Positions 21,095 through 28,509 of a stretch of 32,104 bases of DNA are shown here, in pieces (within the stretch, counting starts at the first letter, position 1; each line of letters opens with the position of its first letter). The notes under the pieces are model-generated. The model was not told where the DNA came from. It made no database searches and was given only the letters and a program-made list of their open reading frames with translations. The stretch covers positions 1 to 32,104 of the forward strand of contig JAFYJV010000006.1 in the NCBI GenBank assembly GCA_017537965.1. The letters run 5' to 3'. The translations under genes and the position numbers were made by a program. Source of the DNA: Bacteroidales bacterium (GTDB lineage Bacteria; Bacteroidota; Bacteroidia; Bacteroidales; F082).

Positions 21095-22408
21095 ATGAAG
21101 AAACAGTATCAAGCAGTTACGGCCGAGGAAGCCGTCAAAGTCATCAAGTCGGGCGACCACGTGCATATCAGCTCGGTCTCCAATGTGCCCCAATGTTTAG
21201 TGAAAGCCCTTTGCGACCGCGGTCGCGCCGGCGAATTGAAAAACGTCTATATCCACCACCTCCACACCGAGGGTGCTGCTCCTTACGTCAATCCGGAATT
21301 TGAGGGTATCTTCCAGCACAACGCCTTCTTCGTGGGTGCCAACGTGCGCGAAAGTGTGCAAAAAGGTCTAGCCGACTACATCCCCGTCTTCCTGGGTGAG
21401 ACCTCGAAACTCTATCGCGAGCGCTACATCAAGTGTAACGTGGCAATGATTCAGGTGTGCCCGCCCGACAAGTTCGGTTATGTGTCGTTAGGCTCTTCGG
21501 TGGATGCCACCTTGGCGGCCATGGAGAGTGCTGAGTTCGTCATTGCCGTGGTCAACAAGCATGTGCCTCGTACCTTTGGCGATGCATTGGTTCATATCAG
21601 TCGGATCAATGTTTTTGTCGAGGATGACGCACCCTTGCTTACCGTCGATATGCCTGAACCTACAGAGGTGGAGAAGACCATCGGACGTTATTGTGCCGAG
21701 CTCATCGAAGACGGTGCCTGCCTCCAGATGGGAATCGGCAGCATCCCGAACGCCATCCTTTCGTGCCTGCACAACCATAAGGATATCGGCATCCACACAG
21801 AGATGTTCTCTGACGGCATCCTGCCCTTGGTGAAGAAAGGCATCATCACGGGCGACAACAAGAAACTGGATAAGGGAAAGATCGTCTCCACCTTTGTGAT
21901 GGGCTCGAAAAAAATCTACGACTTCATCGATGGCAATCACGAGGTCTTGTTGAAGGACGTTGAATACACAAACGATCCTTTCGTCATCGCCCAGCAGCCC
22001 AAGATGACCTCCATCAACTCGGGCATACAGATCGACCTCTCGGGTCAAGTTTGCGCCGACTCTTTGGGCGAGCGCATCTATTCCGGTGTGGGTGGCCAGA
22101 TTGACTATGTCTATGGAGCCTCACGTTCCAAAGGAGGCAAGGCCATCATCGCCATGCCTTCCACCACCCGCAAGGGCATCAACAAGATTGTACCTACCTT
22201 GGACTTGGGTTCGGGGGCTGTCACCACCCGCAACCACATCCATTGGTTCATTACCGAATACGGTGCCGTCAACCTTTATGGGCGTTCGCTCCAAGAGCGC
22301 GCCAAACTCATCATCTCGGTAGCCCATCCGCAGTTCCAAGAGATGCTCGATGAAGCCGCCTTCAAACGTTTCGGTTCACATTATCATTACCTCTGGAGCC
22401 ATGTTTAA
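21095..22408 (+). CDS. Acetyl-CoA hydrolase / 4-hydroxybutyrate-type CoA-transferase
   Basis: This 437-residue cytoplasmic enzyme belongs to the family that moves CoA between acetate and a short-chain acyl group (4-hydroxybutyrate, butyrate, propionate or succinate) or hydrolyses acetyl-CoA. The catalytic glutamate is E236 in GIHTEMFSDG, close to the numbering in characterised 4-hydroxybutyrate CoA-transferase. GIGSIPNA (213-220) and the C-terminal GRSLQERAKLIISVAHP are also typical. It is the first gene after the cobalamin riboswitch. Its stop overlaps the marC start by 8 nt, so the two are translationally linked. The acyl substrate cannot be decided from sequence alone. Confidence 0.92.
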   Translation: MKKQYQAVTAEEAVKVIKSGDHVHISSVSNVPQCLVKALCDRGRAGELKNVYIHHLHTEGAAPYVNPEFEGIFQHNAFFVGANVRESVQKGLADYIPVFLGETSKLYRERYIKCNVAMIQVCPPDKFGYVSLGSSVDATLAAMESAEFVIAVVNKHVPRTFGDALVHISRINVFVEDDAPLLTVDMPEPTEVEKTIGRYCAELIEDGACLQMGIGSIPNAILSCLHNHKDIGIHTEMFSDGILPLVKKGIITGDNKKLDKGKIVSTFVMGSKKIYDFIDGNHEVLLKDVEYTNDPFVIAQQPKMTSINSGIQIDLSGQVCADSLGERIYSGVGGQIDYVYGASRSKGGKAIIAMPSTTRKGINKIVPTLDLGSGAVTTRNHIHWFITEYGAVNLYGRSLQERAKLIISVAHPQFQEMLDEAAFKRFGSHYHYLWSHV

Positions 22409-23003
22409 TGAGATCAATTTCGTAGAGATTTTCAGCTCTTTCATCGTGATGGCCGCCATCATCGACATTTTCGGGTCGATCCCCATCTTCATGAGCATGA
22501 AGGAACAGAACAAGACCATCAAGGCGGGTCAAGCCTGCCTGACGGCCTTGGGCCTGTTTTTGGCCTTTTTCTTCGCCGGCAACGCATTGCTGAAACTCTT
22601 TGGCATCGATAAGGAGTCGTTTGCCGTCGCCGGATCTTTTGTGCTGTTCATCCTTGCCGTGGAGATGATTCTCGGCCGCGAGATCATCAAAAACGAAGGC
22701 GGCAAAAGCGGTGCCAGCATCGTGCCGATTGCTTTTCCGCTGATTGCCGGTCCCGGTGCGCTTACTGCCTTGCTATCGCTTCGTGCCGACTATGCCGTGG
22801 TCAACATCCTCATCGGATTGTTGCTCAATATTCTGCTGGACTACATCGTCATCAGCCAACTCGGCCGAATCCAGAAATTGCTGGGTGAAAATCTGATCTT
22901 TATCCTCCGGAAGTTTTTTGGTGTCATCCTGTTGGCCATCGCCGTGAATATGTTTGTCAATAATATCACTGTCATCATATCGCAAGTTCCAAGAATACAA
23001 TAA
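22401..23003 (+). CDS. MarC family integral membrane protein
   Basis: The product is a 200-residue inner-membrane protein with about six hydrophobic helices and the MarC/UPF0056 pattern: IDIFGSIPIFMSM near the N-terminus and PIAFPLIAGPGALTALL in the middle. The family is sometimes called an amino-acid transporter, but its substrate is uncertain. ATG 22401 is preferred over an in-frame start at 22350 because it gives the normal N-terminus and overlaps the upstream stop by only 8 nt. The T9SS protein gene starts 6 nt after its stop, making a tight three-gene operon under the riboswitch. Confidence 0.92.
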   Translation: MFNEINFVEIFSSFIVMAAIIDIFGSIPIFMSMKEQNKTIKAGQACLTALGLFLAFFFAGNALLKLFGIDKESFAVAGSFVLFILAVEMILGREIIKNEGGKSGASIVPIAFPLIAGPGALTALLSLRADYAVVNILIGLLLNILLDYIVISQLGRIQKLLGENLIFILRKFFGVILLAIAVNMFVNNITVIISQVPRIQ

Positions 23004-23009
23004 TCAACC

Positions 23010-26000
23010 ATGAAAAAATATTTATTCCTTTGTCTGTCGCTCCTGATGGCGACATTCGCCAACGCCCAACTTTCGGGCACCTACACCATCAACAGCAACG
23101 CATCGCAAAATCCCAACTACACTTCGTTCAGCGCGGCAGCTTCAGCTTTGGGGGCTGGCATTTCGGGTCAAGTGGTTTTTGAAATTGCCCCGGGAACCTA
23201 CGAAGAGTACGTCACTATCAACCAAATCACCGGTGCCAGTGCCACTAACCGTGTCATCTTCAGAGGCATGGGTGCAGACAACCAACAGGTAGTTGTTACT
23301 AGCAATGCCGGTTATACCGACAACAGCACCGTGAAACTTGATGGTGCCGATTATGTTACTTTCGAGAACATGACGTTCACGACGACCTCAACAGCCAAAG
23401 CACAACTGCTAAAATTCAACGGCCAATGCGACTACAACCGTTTTGAAAATGTGCGTTTTGTGGGCGTGGAAGTGCCTTCCAACAGCTCCGATAACGACAA
23501 GAATCTTGTCCACATGTACAACGGCGATGGTATCGTCGATCACGACGTGCAGTTTGTAGGTTGCCAGTTTGTGAACGGCTGCATCGCACTTTACCTTCAA
23601 GGCAAGAACATGACGCTTTTCAACGAGAATGTGCTGGTGGAAGACTGCACCTTTGAAAACCAACAGTTCAAGTCGATCTACATCACGTTCTACAACAACA
23701 TCGTGCTTCGTGGCAACACCATCGTCAACTCCAACGATTTCAAGACCGATTACAACGCCATTGACATTTTCCAGTGCTACAATGGCGCCGTCATCGAGAA
23801 AAACGTGATGAACATTACTCGAACTACCAGCTATTCCACGGTTTTCAGAATTCGTCCTTTGGTGGGAACCGCTGACAATCATGTCATCATCAGAAATAAC
23901 ATCGTCAACCTACAGGCCAACTCCAGCAGTTATGCCTTCGCCATCGATTACAACGACTGCAACTATATCGATTTTGCACATAACACGCTGAAATGCACCG
24001 GTACAGGTGAAAACATCAATATCTTCGTGCAGAAAAACGGCACCAACTTCAATTTCTACAACAACTTGCTTGTGAACGAGACCAACGGCTATGTGTTCCG
24101 TTTCAACAACAGCGTTGACAGCCGCATCTGCGACTACAACAGAATTCAATATTCAGGAAGCAATATCGGAAAATTTGCAGGAACCGATTGTGCCACGTTG
24201 AGCGACTGGACTACAGCTTCAGGATTTGATGCCCATTCGGCCCTGTGCACGCCAAACTTTGTGGGCAACTATGACCTGCACATCACCAGCGCCGATGGTT
24301 TGACGGTTGCCAATCCATTGGCCTACGTCACTACGGACATCGACGGACAAAACCGTTCAACAACAGCGCCTTGTGCAGGAGCCGATGAGTTTGCCAGCGG
24401 CACCAACCTTCCTCCGGTGGTTGCCAATCCCATTGCCAATATCACTTTCAACACTTACCCGGCAAGCCAAACAGTGGATTTGACCAACACATTCAACGAC
24501 CCTGACGATCCGAATGAAAACATAGTCATCACCGTGGCATCCAACAGCAATCCGTCGCTGGTCTCAACCGCTCTGAACAACAGGATGCTGACCGTGACAC
24601 GCCTGGTGAGCACCGGCGGAAACGCCACCATCACGCTGAATGCGGAAAGTGCCGGACAGTCTGTGCAAACTGCCTTTACGGTGGAATGCATTGCTGAAGA
24701 CCTGCCGCCCGTCGTAGCCAATCAATTGGCTCCCATCAACTTTACCGACTATCCTCAAACATTGGGTTTCGATCTCAGCAACACCTTCGATGACCCTGAC
24801 AACAACAATGATTTCATTGTCATCTCGGTGCAAAGTTGTCCTTCCGAAATCTCAGCTGTCATCGACAATCGTCAACTTACCGTCAGCCGACTTACTTCGG
24901 AGGCCTTTAACAACCAGGTTTTGGTCATCCGTGCCACCAGCAACGGAAAGCAAGTCGATATGGAGGTCTCCGTGTCGGGCGAAGAAGTCGTTATCGGCCT
25001 TGGTGTAGCCAGTTTCGAGGATGTCACCTTGAATGCCAGCGGCTACTGGATGCCCCCTCAGGAAGGCAATGCTGTGATGACCAGCGGCGGATGGAACTTC
25101 ACTAGCTACTACTCCGACTATTTCTGGGGCGGCTTCACGGCCTCCAACCACTCCGACCTGAGTCAGATAGGCCTGAATGCCCAATACACCGCTGCTCCAG
25201 GACAGGGTCATGACGGCTCATCGCAATATGGCGTGGCCTATACCATGGGAGCGCAGACCGACATCACCGCTGCCGACGGATCGGTGCAAACCGTCACTGG
25301 ATGCTATGTCACCAACAACCTTTGGGCCTATCAAAACATCCTTGAGGGCGACTATTCCGTGACGCCCTTCGGCGGTGCCTCGGGCAACGATCCTGACTGG
25401 TTCAAGCTCACCGCTACTGGCAAAAATGCCAACGGCGTGACTTTGGGGACACTTGATTTCTACTTGGCCGACTATCGGTTTGCCAACAATGACGAAGACT
25501 ATGTTCTCGACACTTGGGAATGGTTCGACCTGAGCCCACTCGGCCCCGTGGCCACTATCTCGTTCAGCCTGTCGTCCACCAAAAACAACAACTGGGGCAT
25601 GCTCACCCCCGCTTATTTCTGCATTGACGATTTCAACGGCGAAGCTCCTACACCTCCTATTCCGCCACAAGATGAACCGCCATACATTGCCAATCCCGTT
25701 GCCGATTTCATCATGGACGTTTTTCCACAAACTGTCGAAATCAACCTTGAAGGCGTAGCCTCTGACCCTGACGATCCTGACGAGAACATCGTTTACAGCC
25801 TCATTACCAACTCCAACGAAACAGCAATAACGGCCACGATAACGGAAAAAACGCTGACGGTCACCCGCCTCAATGGAGAATCTGCTTTGGCCGACCTCAC
25901 GCTTCGCGCCTCCAGCGACGGACAAACGGTCGATTTCATCGTCCATGTAATATTGAATGAATATGTGGGTGTTGAAGAAAAGGGACTGACTTTTAAGGTG

Positions 26001-26216
26001 TATCCCAATCCTTGTCAAGGGATGTTGCACCTTTCTATGGACGATGTCCGGGAATTTGAATACGCTATCATCAACATGATGGGCCAGACGATTACCCAAG
26101 GCTATTCTCAAGGACATGAGACCATTGTCGATCTGAACCAATGTTCCTCCGGTGTTTATTCGGTTTTAGTCATCCGGGACGGAAAACGTTTTATCCAAAA
26201 GTTGGTACTGAATTAA
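23010..26216 (+). CDS. T9SS-exported beta-helix protein with a DUF4465 domain
   Basis: This is a 1068-residue cell-surface or secreted protein. Layout: signal peptide (1-19, ending ANA before Gln); parallel beta-helix-like region rich in Asn (about 30-460); three Ig/cadherin-like repeats starting at about residues 468, 566 and 890, each beginning PP-(V/Y)-(V/I)-AN and holding a DPD(D/N) acidic loop; a DUF4465 domain (about 669-880, with DWFKLTATG, FYLADYRF, WEWFDLSPLG and PAYFCIDDF) between repeats 2 and 3; and a type A T9SS sorting domain from VYPNP (997) to the end. It ends the riboswitch operon. From memory, DUF4465 proteins occur in Bacteroides B12-uptake loci and one group binds cobamides, so a role in cobamide capture is a reasonable inference. 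Its stop interlocks with the convergent ccs gene. Confidence 0.88.
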   Translation: MKKYLFLCLSLLMATFANAQLSGTYTINSNASQNPNYTSFSAAASALGAGISGQVVFEIAPGTYEEYVTINQITGASATNRVIFRGMGADNQQVVVTSNAGYTDNSTVKLDGADYVTFENMTFTTTSTAKAQLLKFNGQCDYNRFENVRFVGVEVPSNSSDNDKNLVHMYNGDGIVDHDVQFVGCQFVNGCIALYLQGKNMTLFNENVLVEDCTFENQQFKSIYITFYNNIVLRGNTIVNSNDFKTDYNAIDIFQCYNGAVIEKNVMNITRTTSYSTVFRIRPLVGTADNHVIIRNNIVNLQANSSSYAFAIDYNDCNYIDFAHNTLKCTGTGENINIFVQKNGTNFNFYNNLLVNETNGYVFRFNNSVDSRICDYNRIQYSGSNIGKFAGTDCATLSDWTTASGFDAHSALCTPNFVGNYDLHITSADGLTVANPLAYVTTDIDGQNRSTTAPCAGADEFASGTNLPPVVANPIANITFNTYPASQTVDLTNTFNDPDDPNENIVITVASNSNPSLVSTALNNRMLTVTRLVSTGGNATITLNAESAGQSVQTAFTVECIAEDLPPVVANQLAPINFTDYPQTLGFDLSNTFDDPDNNNDFIVISVQSCPSEISAVIDNRQLTVSRLTSEAFNNQVLVIRATSNGKQVDMEVSVSGEEVVIGLGVASFEDVTLNASGYWMPPQEGNAVMTSGGWNFTSYYSDYFWGGFTASNHSDLSQIGLNAQYTAAPGQGHDGSSQYGVAYTMGAQTDITAADGSVQTVTGCYVTNNLWAYQNILEGDYSVTPFGGASGNDPDWFKLTATGKNANGVTLGTLDFYLADYRFANNDEDYVLDTWEWFDLSPLGPVATISFSLSSTKNNNWGMLTPAYFCIDDFNGEAPTPPIPPQDEPPYIANPVADFIMDVFPQTVEINLEGVASDPDDPDENIVYSLITNSNETAITATITEKTLTVTRLNGESALADLTLRASSDGQTVDFIVHVILNEYVGVEEKGLTFKVYPNPCQGMLHLSMDDVREFEYAIINMMGQTITQGYSQGHETIVDLNQCSSGVYSVLVIRDGKRFIQKLVLN

Positions 26217-27385
26217 TTGTAGGCATGAACCCCGCCTAAGATGAGATTGACACCGAAATAAGTGATGACTACGCTTAGGAAGGCAAGAATGCTGTAGATG
26301 TGGAAAAACAAAGGTTTGTCAAAGGTTTTCCATAGTTTTCCATGCAATGGGGCGGCATAGATGAGGAGCGTGATGAGTGCCCAGACCTCTTTCGGGTCCC
26401 ACGACCAGTAATTGCCCCATGAGACGTTGGCCCACACCGCACCGATGAAGATGCCCATAGCGAGCAAAGCGACTGCTGGATAAAGCATCTCCATGCTGAG
26501 GCTTTTCAATTGCTCCAAACGAGCCGTTTTCTTCGGTTTTAGTATAGCGATGATGCCAACCACCATGATGCCAAGTAATAAGGCGTAGGCCGTCACAATG
26601 GTTGCAATGTGGATGCTGAAAAAGGGCGAACGCAGCACGGGCAGTAGGGGATGGGTGAGCATTCGGATGTAGAGCACTACTAATAGAATGACAAGCACCG
26701 CCAACCAAGAGATGGTGACGGCGCGGAAAGTTTTCCGTCGTTCTACGAGCATCACTACCAAAGCAACAAAAAGCAGTGCATAACCTGCGTAAGTCACACC
26801 GATGCCCCAGGGGTCGCGGGCCACATCGAGCACGGAGTTGCCGTGCTCGTCGTAGTCGCTTTGATAGAAGCGGTAGTGCTTGTGTCTCAAGATGTGATTC
26901 ATCGAGATGACAACATTTTTCTGTGTTTTGCCATCGGTAAGCCTGAGATAGCTCACGTAGTCCTTCGGCTTGCCACTGCCCGCGTAGGTCTCTATTTCGA
27001 AGCGGTCCAAAGTGAGGCTAAAAGGCAGCGCTGTTTTCGTTATCTCTCCCTTCTCCTTGATGAAGAAGTGGCTGTTGGGGCGGTTGGGTTCGAGTTGTAT
27101 CTTTCCATGCAGCCCCGTAAACTTGGTGAGCAGTGCTCCCATCAGAATTAGGAGGATGGCGGAATGCAAGGCGCAAACCGTCATCCGTTTCCATATTCGA
27201 CATTTCACCGCCATATAGACCATGAGGCCAGCCATCAATGCCCATAACCCTACAAACCACCAAGTACCATACACATGGGTCAGTGCAAATTCTGAGCCGT
27301 GCAGCTTTTCGGCGACGGTGCCTGCCGCCAAAACGGCAGGCAACACAATCATCAAGACGGAAAGGATATGACGCAATTGTTTCAT
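26213..27385 (-). CDS. ccsA: Compact ResB-CcsA fusion, cytochrome c maturation protein
   Basis: This membrane protein belongs to system II cytochrome c maturation, which exports haem and attaches it to apocytochrome. It has 390 residues and about eight or nine membrane helices. Residues 1-220 resemble the ResB/CcsB part in Bacteroidota (SMNHILRHKHYRFYQSDYD, then DPWGIGVTYAGYALL). Residues 225-390 resemble the C-terminal part of CcsA with the haem-handling motif WGNYWSWDPKEVW at 323-335 and histidines 259, 348 and 362. The two parts are often separate or a much longer fusion, so this is a short version. No cytochrome gene is in the window. Its likely promoter box lies only 5 nt before the ATG. 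Confidence 0.88.
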   Translation of the reverse strand: MKQLRHILSVLMIVLPAVLAAGTVAEKLHGSEFALTHVYGTWWFVGLWALMAGLMVYMAVKCRIWKRMTVCALHSAILLILMGALLTKFTGLHGKIQLEPNRPNSHFFIKEKGEITKTALPFSLTLDRFEIETYAGSGKPKDYVSYLRLTDGKTQKNVVISMNHILRHKHYRFYQSDYDEHGNSVLDVARDPWGIGVTYAGYALLFVALVVMLVERRKTFRAVTISWLAVLVILLVVLYIRMLTHPLLPVLRSPFFSIHIATIVTAYALLLGIMVVGIIAILKPKKTARLEQLKSLSMEMLYPAVALLAMGIFIGAVWANVSWGNYWSWDPKEVWALITLLIYAAPLHGKLWKTFDKPLFFHIYSILAFLSVVITYFGVNLILGGVHAYN

Positions 27386-27390
27386 AAAAG

Positions 27391-27398
27391 CAAAGTTA
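27391..27398 (-). promoter_or_regulatory. Candidate -7 box for the ccs gene
   Basis: The minus strand reads TAACTTTG, matching TAnnTTTG, ending 5 nt before the ATG. If used, the mRNA would be leaderless or nearly so; a chance match is possible. Confidence 0.4.
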
Positions 27399-27406
27399 AG
27401 GATTTA

Positions 27407-27441
27407 TTCTGACTTCTTGCTTCTTACTTCTGACTTCTTAA
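27407..27441. repeat. TTCTGACTTCTT direct repeat, related to 19952-19967
   Basis: TTCTGACTTCTT occurs at 27407-27418 and again at 27428-27439. The 16-mer ACTTCTGACTTCTTAA (27426-27441) is the exact reverse complement of 19952-19967, just before the DUF2490 gene. In both places the AAGAAGTCAGAAGT sense strand points into the downstream gene. Confidence 0.7.
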
Positions 27442-27466
27442 TCAAATTGCGTCAATGCCGTCTCAT

Positions 27467-27486
27467 CCCCAATGGTTGGGGTTTTT
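27467..27486 (+). terminator. Short plus-strand terminator in the ccs-cdf divergent gap
   Basis: CCCCAA (27467-27472), TGG loop, TTGGGG (27476-27481) and T5 (27482-27486). No plus-strand gene ends here; the nearest is the T9SS gene 1.25 kb upstream, with the leftward ccs gene in between. Confidence 0.65.
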
Positions 27487-27536
27487 GAAATGGAAAATAG
27501 TCAATAATGGTGAGTGGAGGCAAAAGACATTCTCTA

Positions 27537-27544
27537 TATTTTTG
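27537..27544 (+). promoter_or_regulatory. Candidate -7 box for the CDF transporter gene
   Basis: TATTTTTG matches TAnnTTTG, 23 nt before ATG 27568. Its place excludes the in-frame upstream start at 27514. Confidence 0.6.
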
Positions 27545-27567
27545 CAACAATTATTAAACTTATTGTC

Positions 27568-28464
27568 ATGGAACATCATCATCACCATCATAATACCGCA
27601 TCAGCACAGTCGCTGAACGGCATTTTCATCCTGTCCATCATCCTCAATGTAGTTTTCGTGCTTGTCGAGGCGGGCGTAGGTCTTTGGCAAGATTCGCTCT
27701 CGCTGCTCAGCGATGCGGGGCACAACCTCAGCGACGTGTTCAGCCTGGTGCTTGTACTGATTGCATTCCGTCTGGCCAAAGTGCAGCGAAACGAGCGATT
27801 CACCTACGGCTACCGCAAATCAACTGTTCTCATCTCGCTGTTGAATGCCGTCATCCTGTTGGTGGCAGTCGGTGCCATCGTCATCGAAAGCATCCACAAA
27901 TTCAGCGCACCCACCGAGGTGAACGGCATCGCCGTGTCGTGGACGGCAGGCGTGGGCATCCTCATCAACGGTGCCACTGCCCTACTGCTGATGCGCGGCC
28001 AGAAGACCGACCTCAATGTGCGTGGTGCCTTCCTGCACATGGCTGCTGATACTTTGGTGTCAATCGGCGTGGTTATTAGCGGCATTGTCATCCATTACAC
28101 TGGCTGGACCATCATCGACCCCATCGTGTCGCTCATCATCGCCGTTGTCATCCTCATCTCCACCTGGGAGTTGCTGTCGGACAGCCTGAGGCTTGCGGTG
28201 GACGGCATCCCCGACGGGGTGGATCTAAAAGAAATCGAGCAGATGCTCACAGCCGAAGAGCATGTAAAGGGCGTGCATCATATCCACGTGTGGGCCATCA
28301 GCACCACCGAGACGGCACTCACGGCGCACGTGGTCGTTGACGATTTCAGTTGTTGGCCTCAAGTGTCGGAGCATCTCAAGCACGAGCTCGAAGAGCACAA
28401 CATCGCTCACGCTACTCTTGAACCCGAGATAGAAGATAGTCAGTGCCACCATCGAGAGTGCTGA
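27568..28464 (+). CDS. Cation diffusion facilitator (CzcD/ZitB-like) metal exporter
   Basis: This 298-residue inner-membrane antiporter probably exports zinc or a similar divalent metal. It has about six membrane helices and a C-terminal cytoplasmic domain. Transport-site motifs are HNLSD (H52, D56) in helix 2 and HMAAD (H157, D161) in helix 5; the HxxxD/HxxxD pair is typical of zinc-selective members. The N-terminus is MEHHHHHHN, a natural run of six histidines at residues 3-8, and the C-terminus holds a second metal-like motif, CHHREC. ATG 27568 is chosen because the -7 box at 27537 lies inside the longer frame. It converges on sdaA. Confidence 0.95.
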   Translation: MEHHHHHHNTASAQSLNGIFILSIILNVVFVLVEAGVGLWQDSLSLLSDAGHNLSDVFSLVLVLIAFRLAKVQRNERFTYGYRKSTVLISLLNAVILLVAVGAIVIESIHKFSAPTEVNGIAVSWTAGVGILINGATALLLMRGQKTDLNVRGAFLHMAADTLVSIGVVISGIVIHYTGWTIIDPIVSLIIAVVILISTWELLSDSLRLAVDGIPDGVDLKEIEQMLTAEEHVKGVHHIHVWAISTTETALTAHVVVDDFSCWPQVSEHLKHELEEHNIAHATLEPEIEDSQCHHREC

Positions 28465-28472
28465 AACGATTA

Positions 28473-28504
28473 TCCGCAACTTGGGCGCAGGCTTGGGCTG
28501 CAAA
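28473..28504 (+). repeat. Hairpin repeat copy 4 (degenerate)
   Basis: TCCGCAACTTGGGC-GCAG-GCTTGGG is kept, but the 3' arm is CTGCAAA instead of TTGCGGA, so the outer stem is broken, and there is no U-run. It starts 8 nt after the CDF stop and ends 5 nt before the convergent sdaA stop. Confidence 0.75.
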
Positions 28505-28509
28505 TTCAA

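Noticed and set aside
25218-26141. 307-codon frame antisense to the T9SS gene
   Set aside because: Opposite the DUF4465 and sorting domains, which are clearly coding on the plus strand.
27514-27567. Upstream extension of the CDF frame
   Set aside because: Contains the likely -7 promoter box and would put an unusual sequence before the family N-terminus.
28465-28509. Strong bidirectional terminator between the CDF gene and sdaA
   Set aside because: The hairpin copy here has a broken outer stem and no U-run on either strand, so I list it as a degenerate repeat only.
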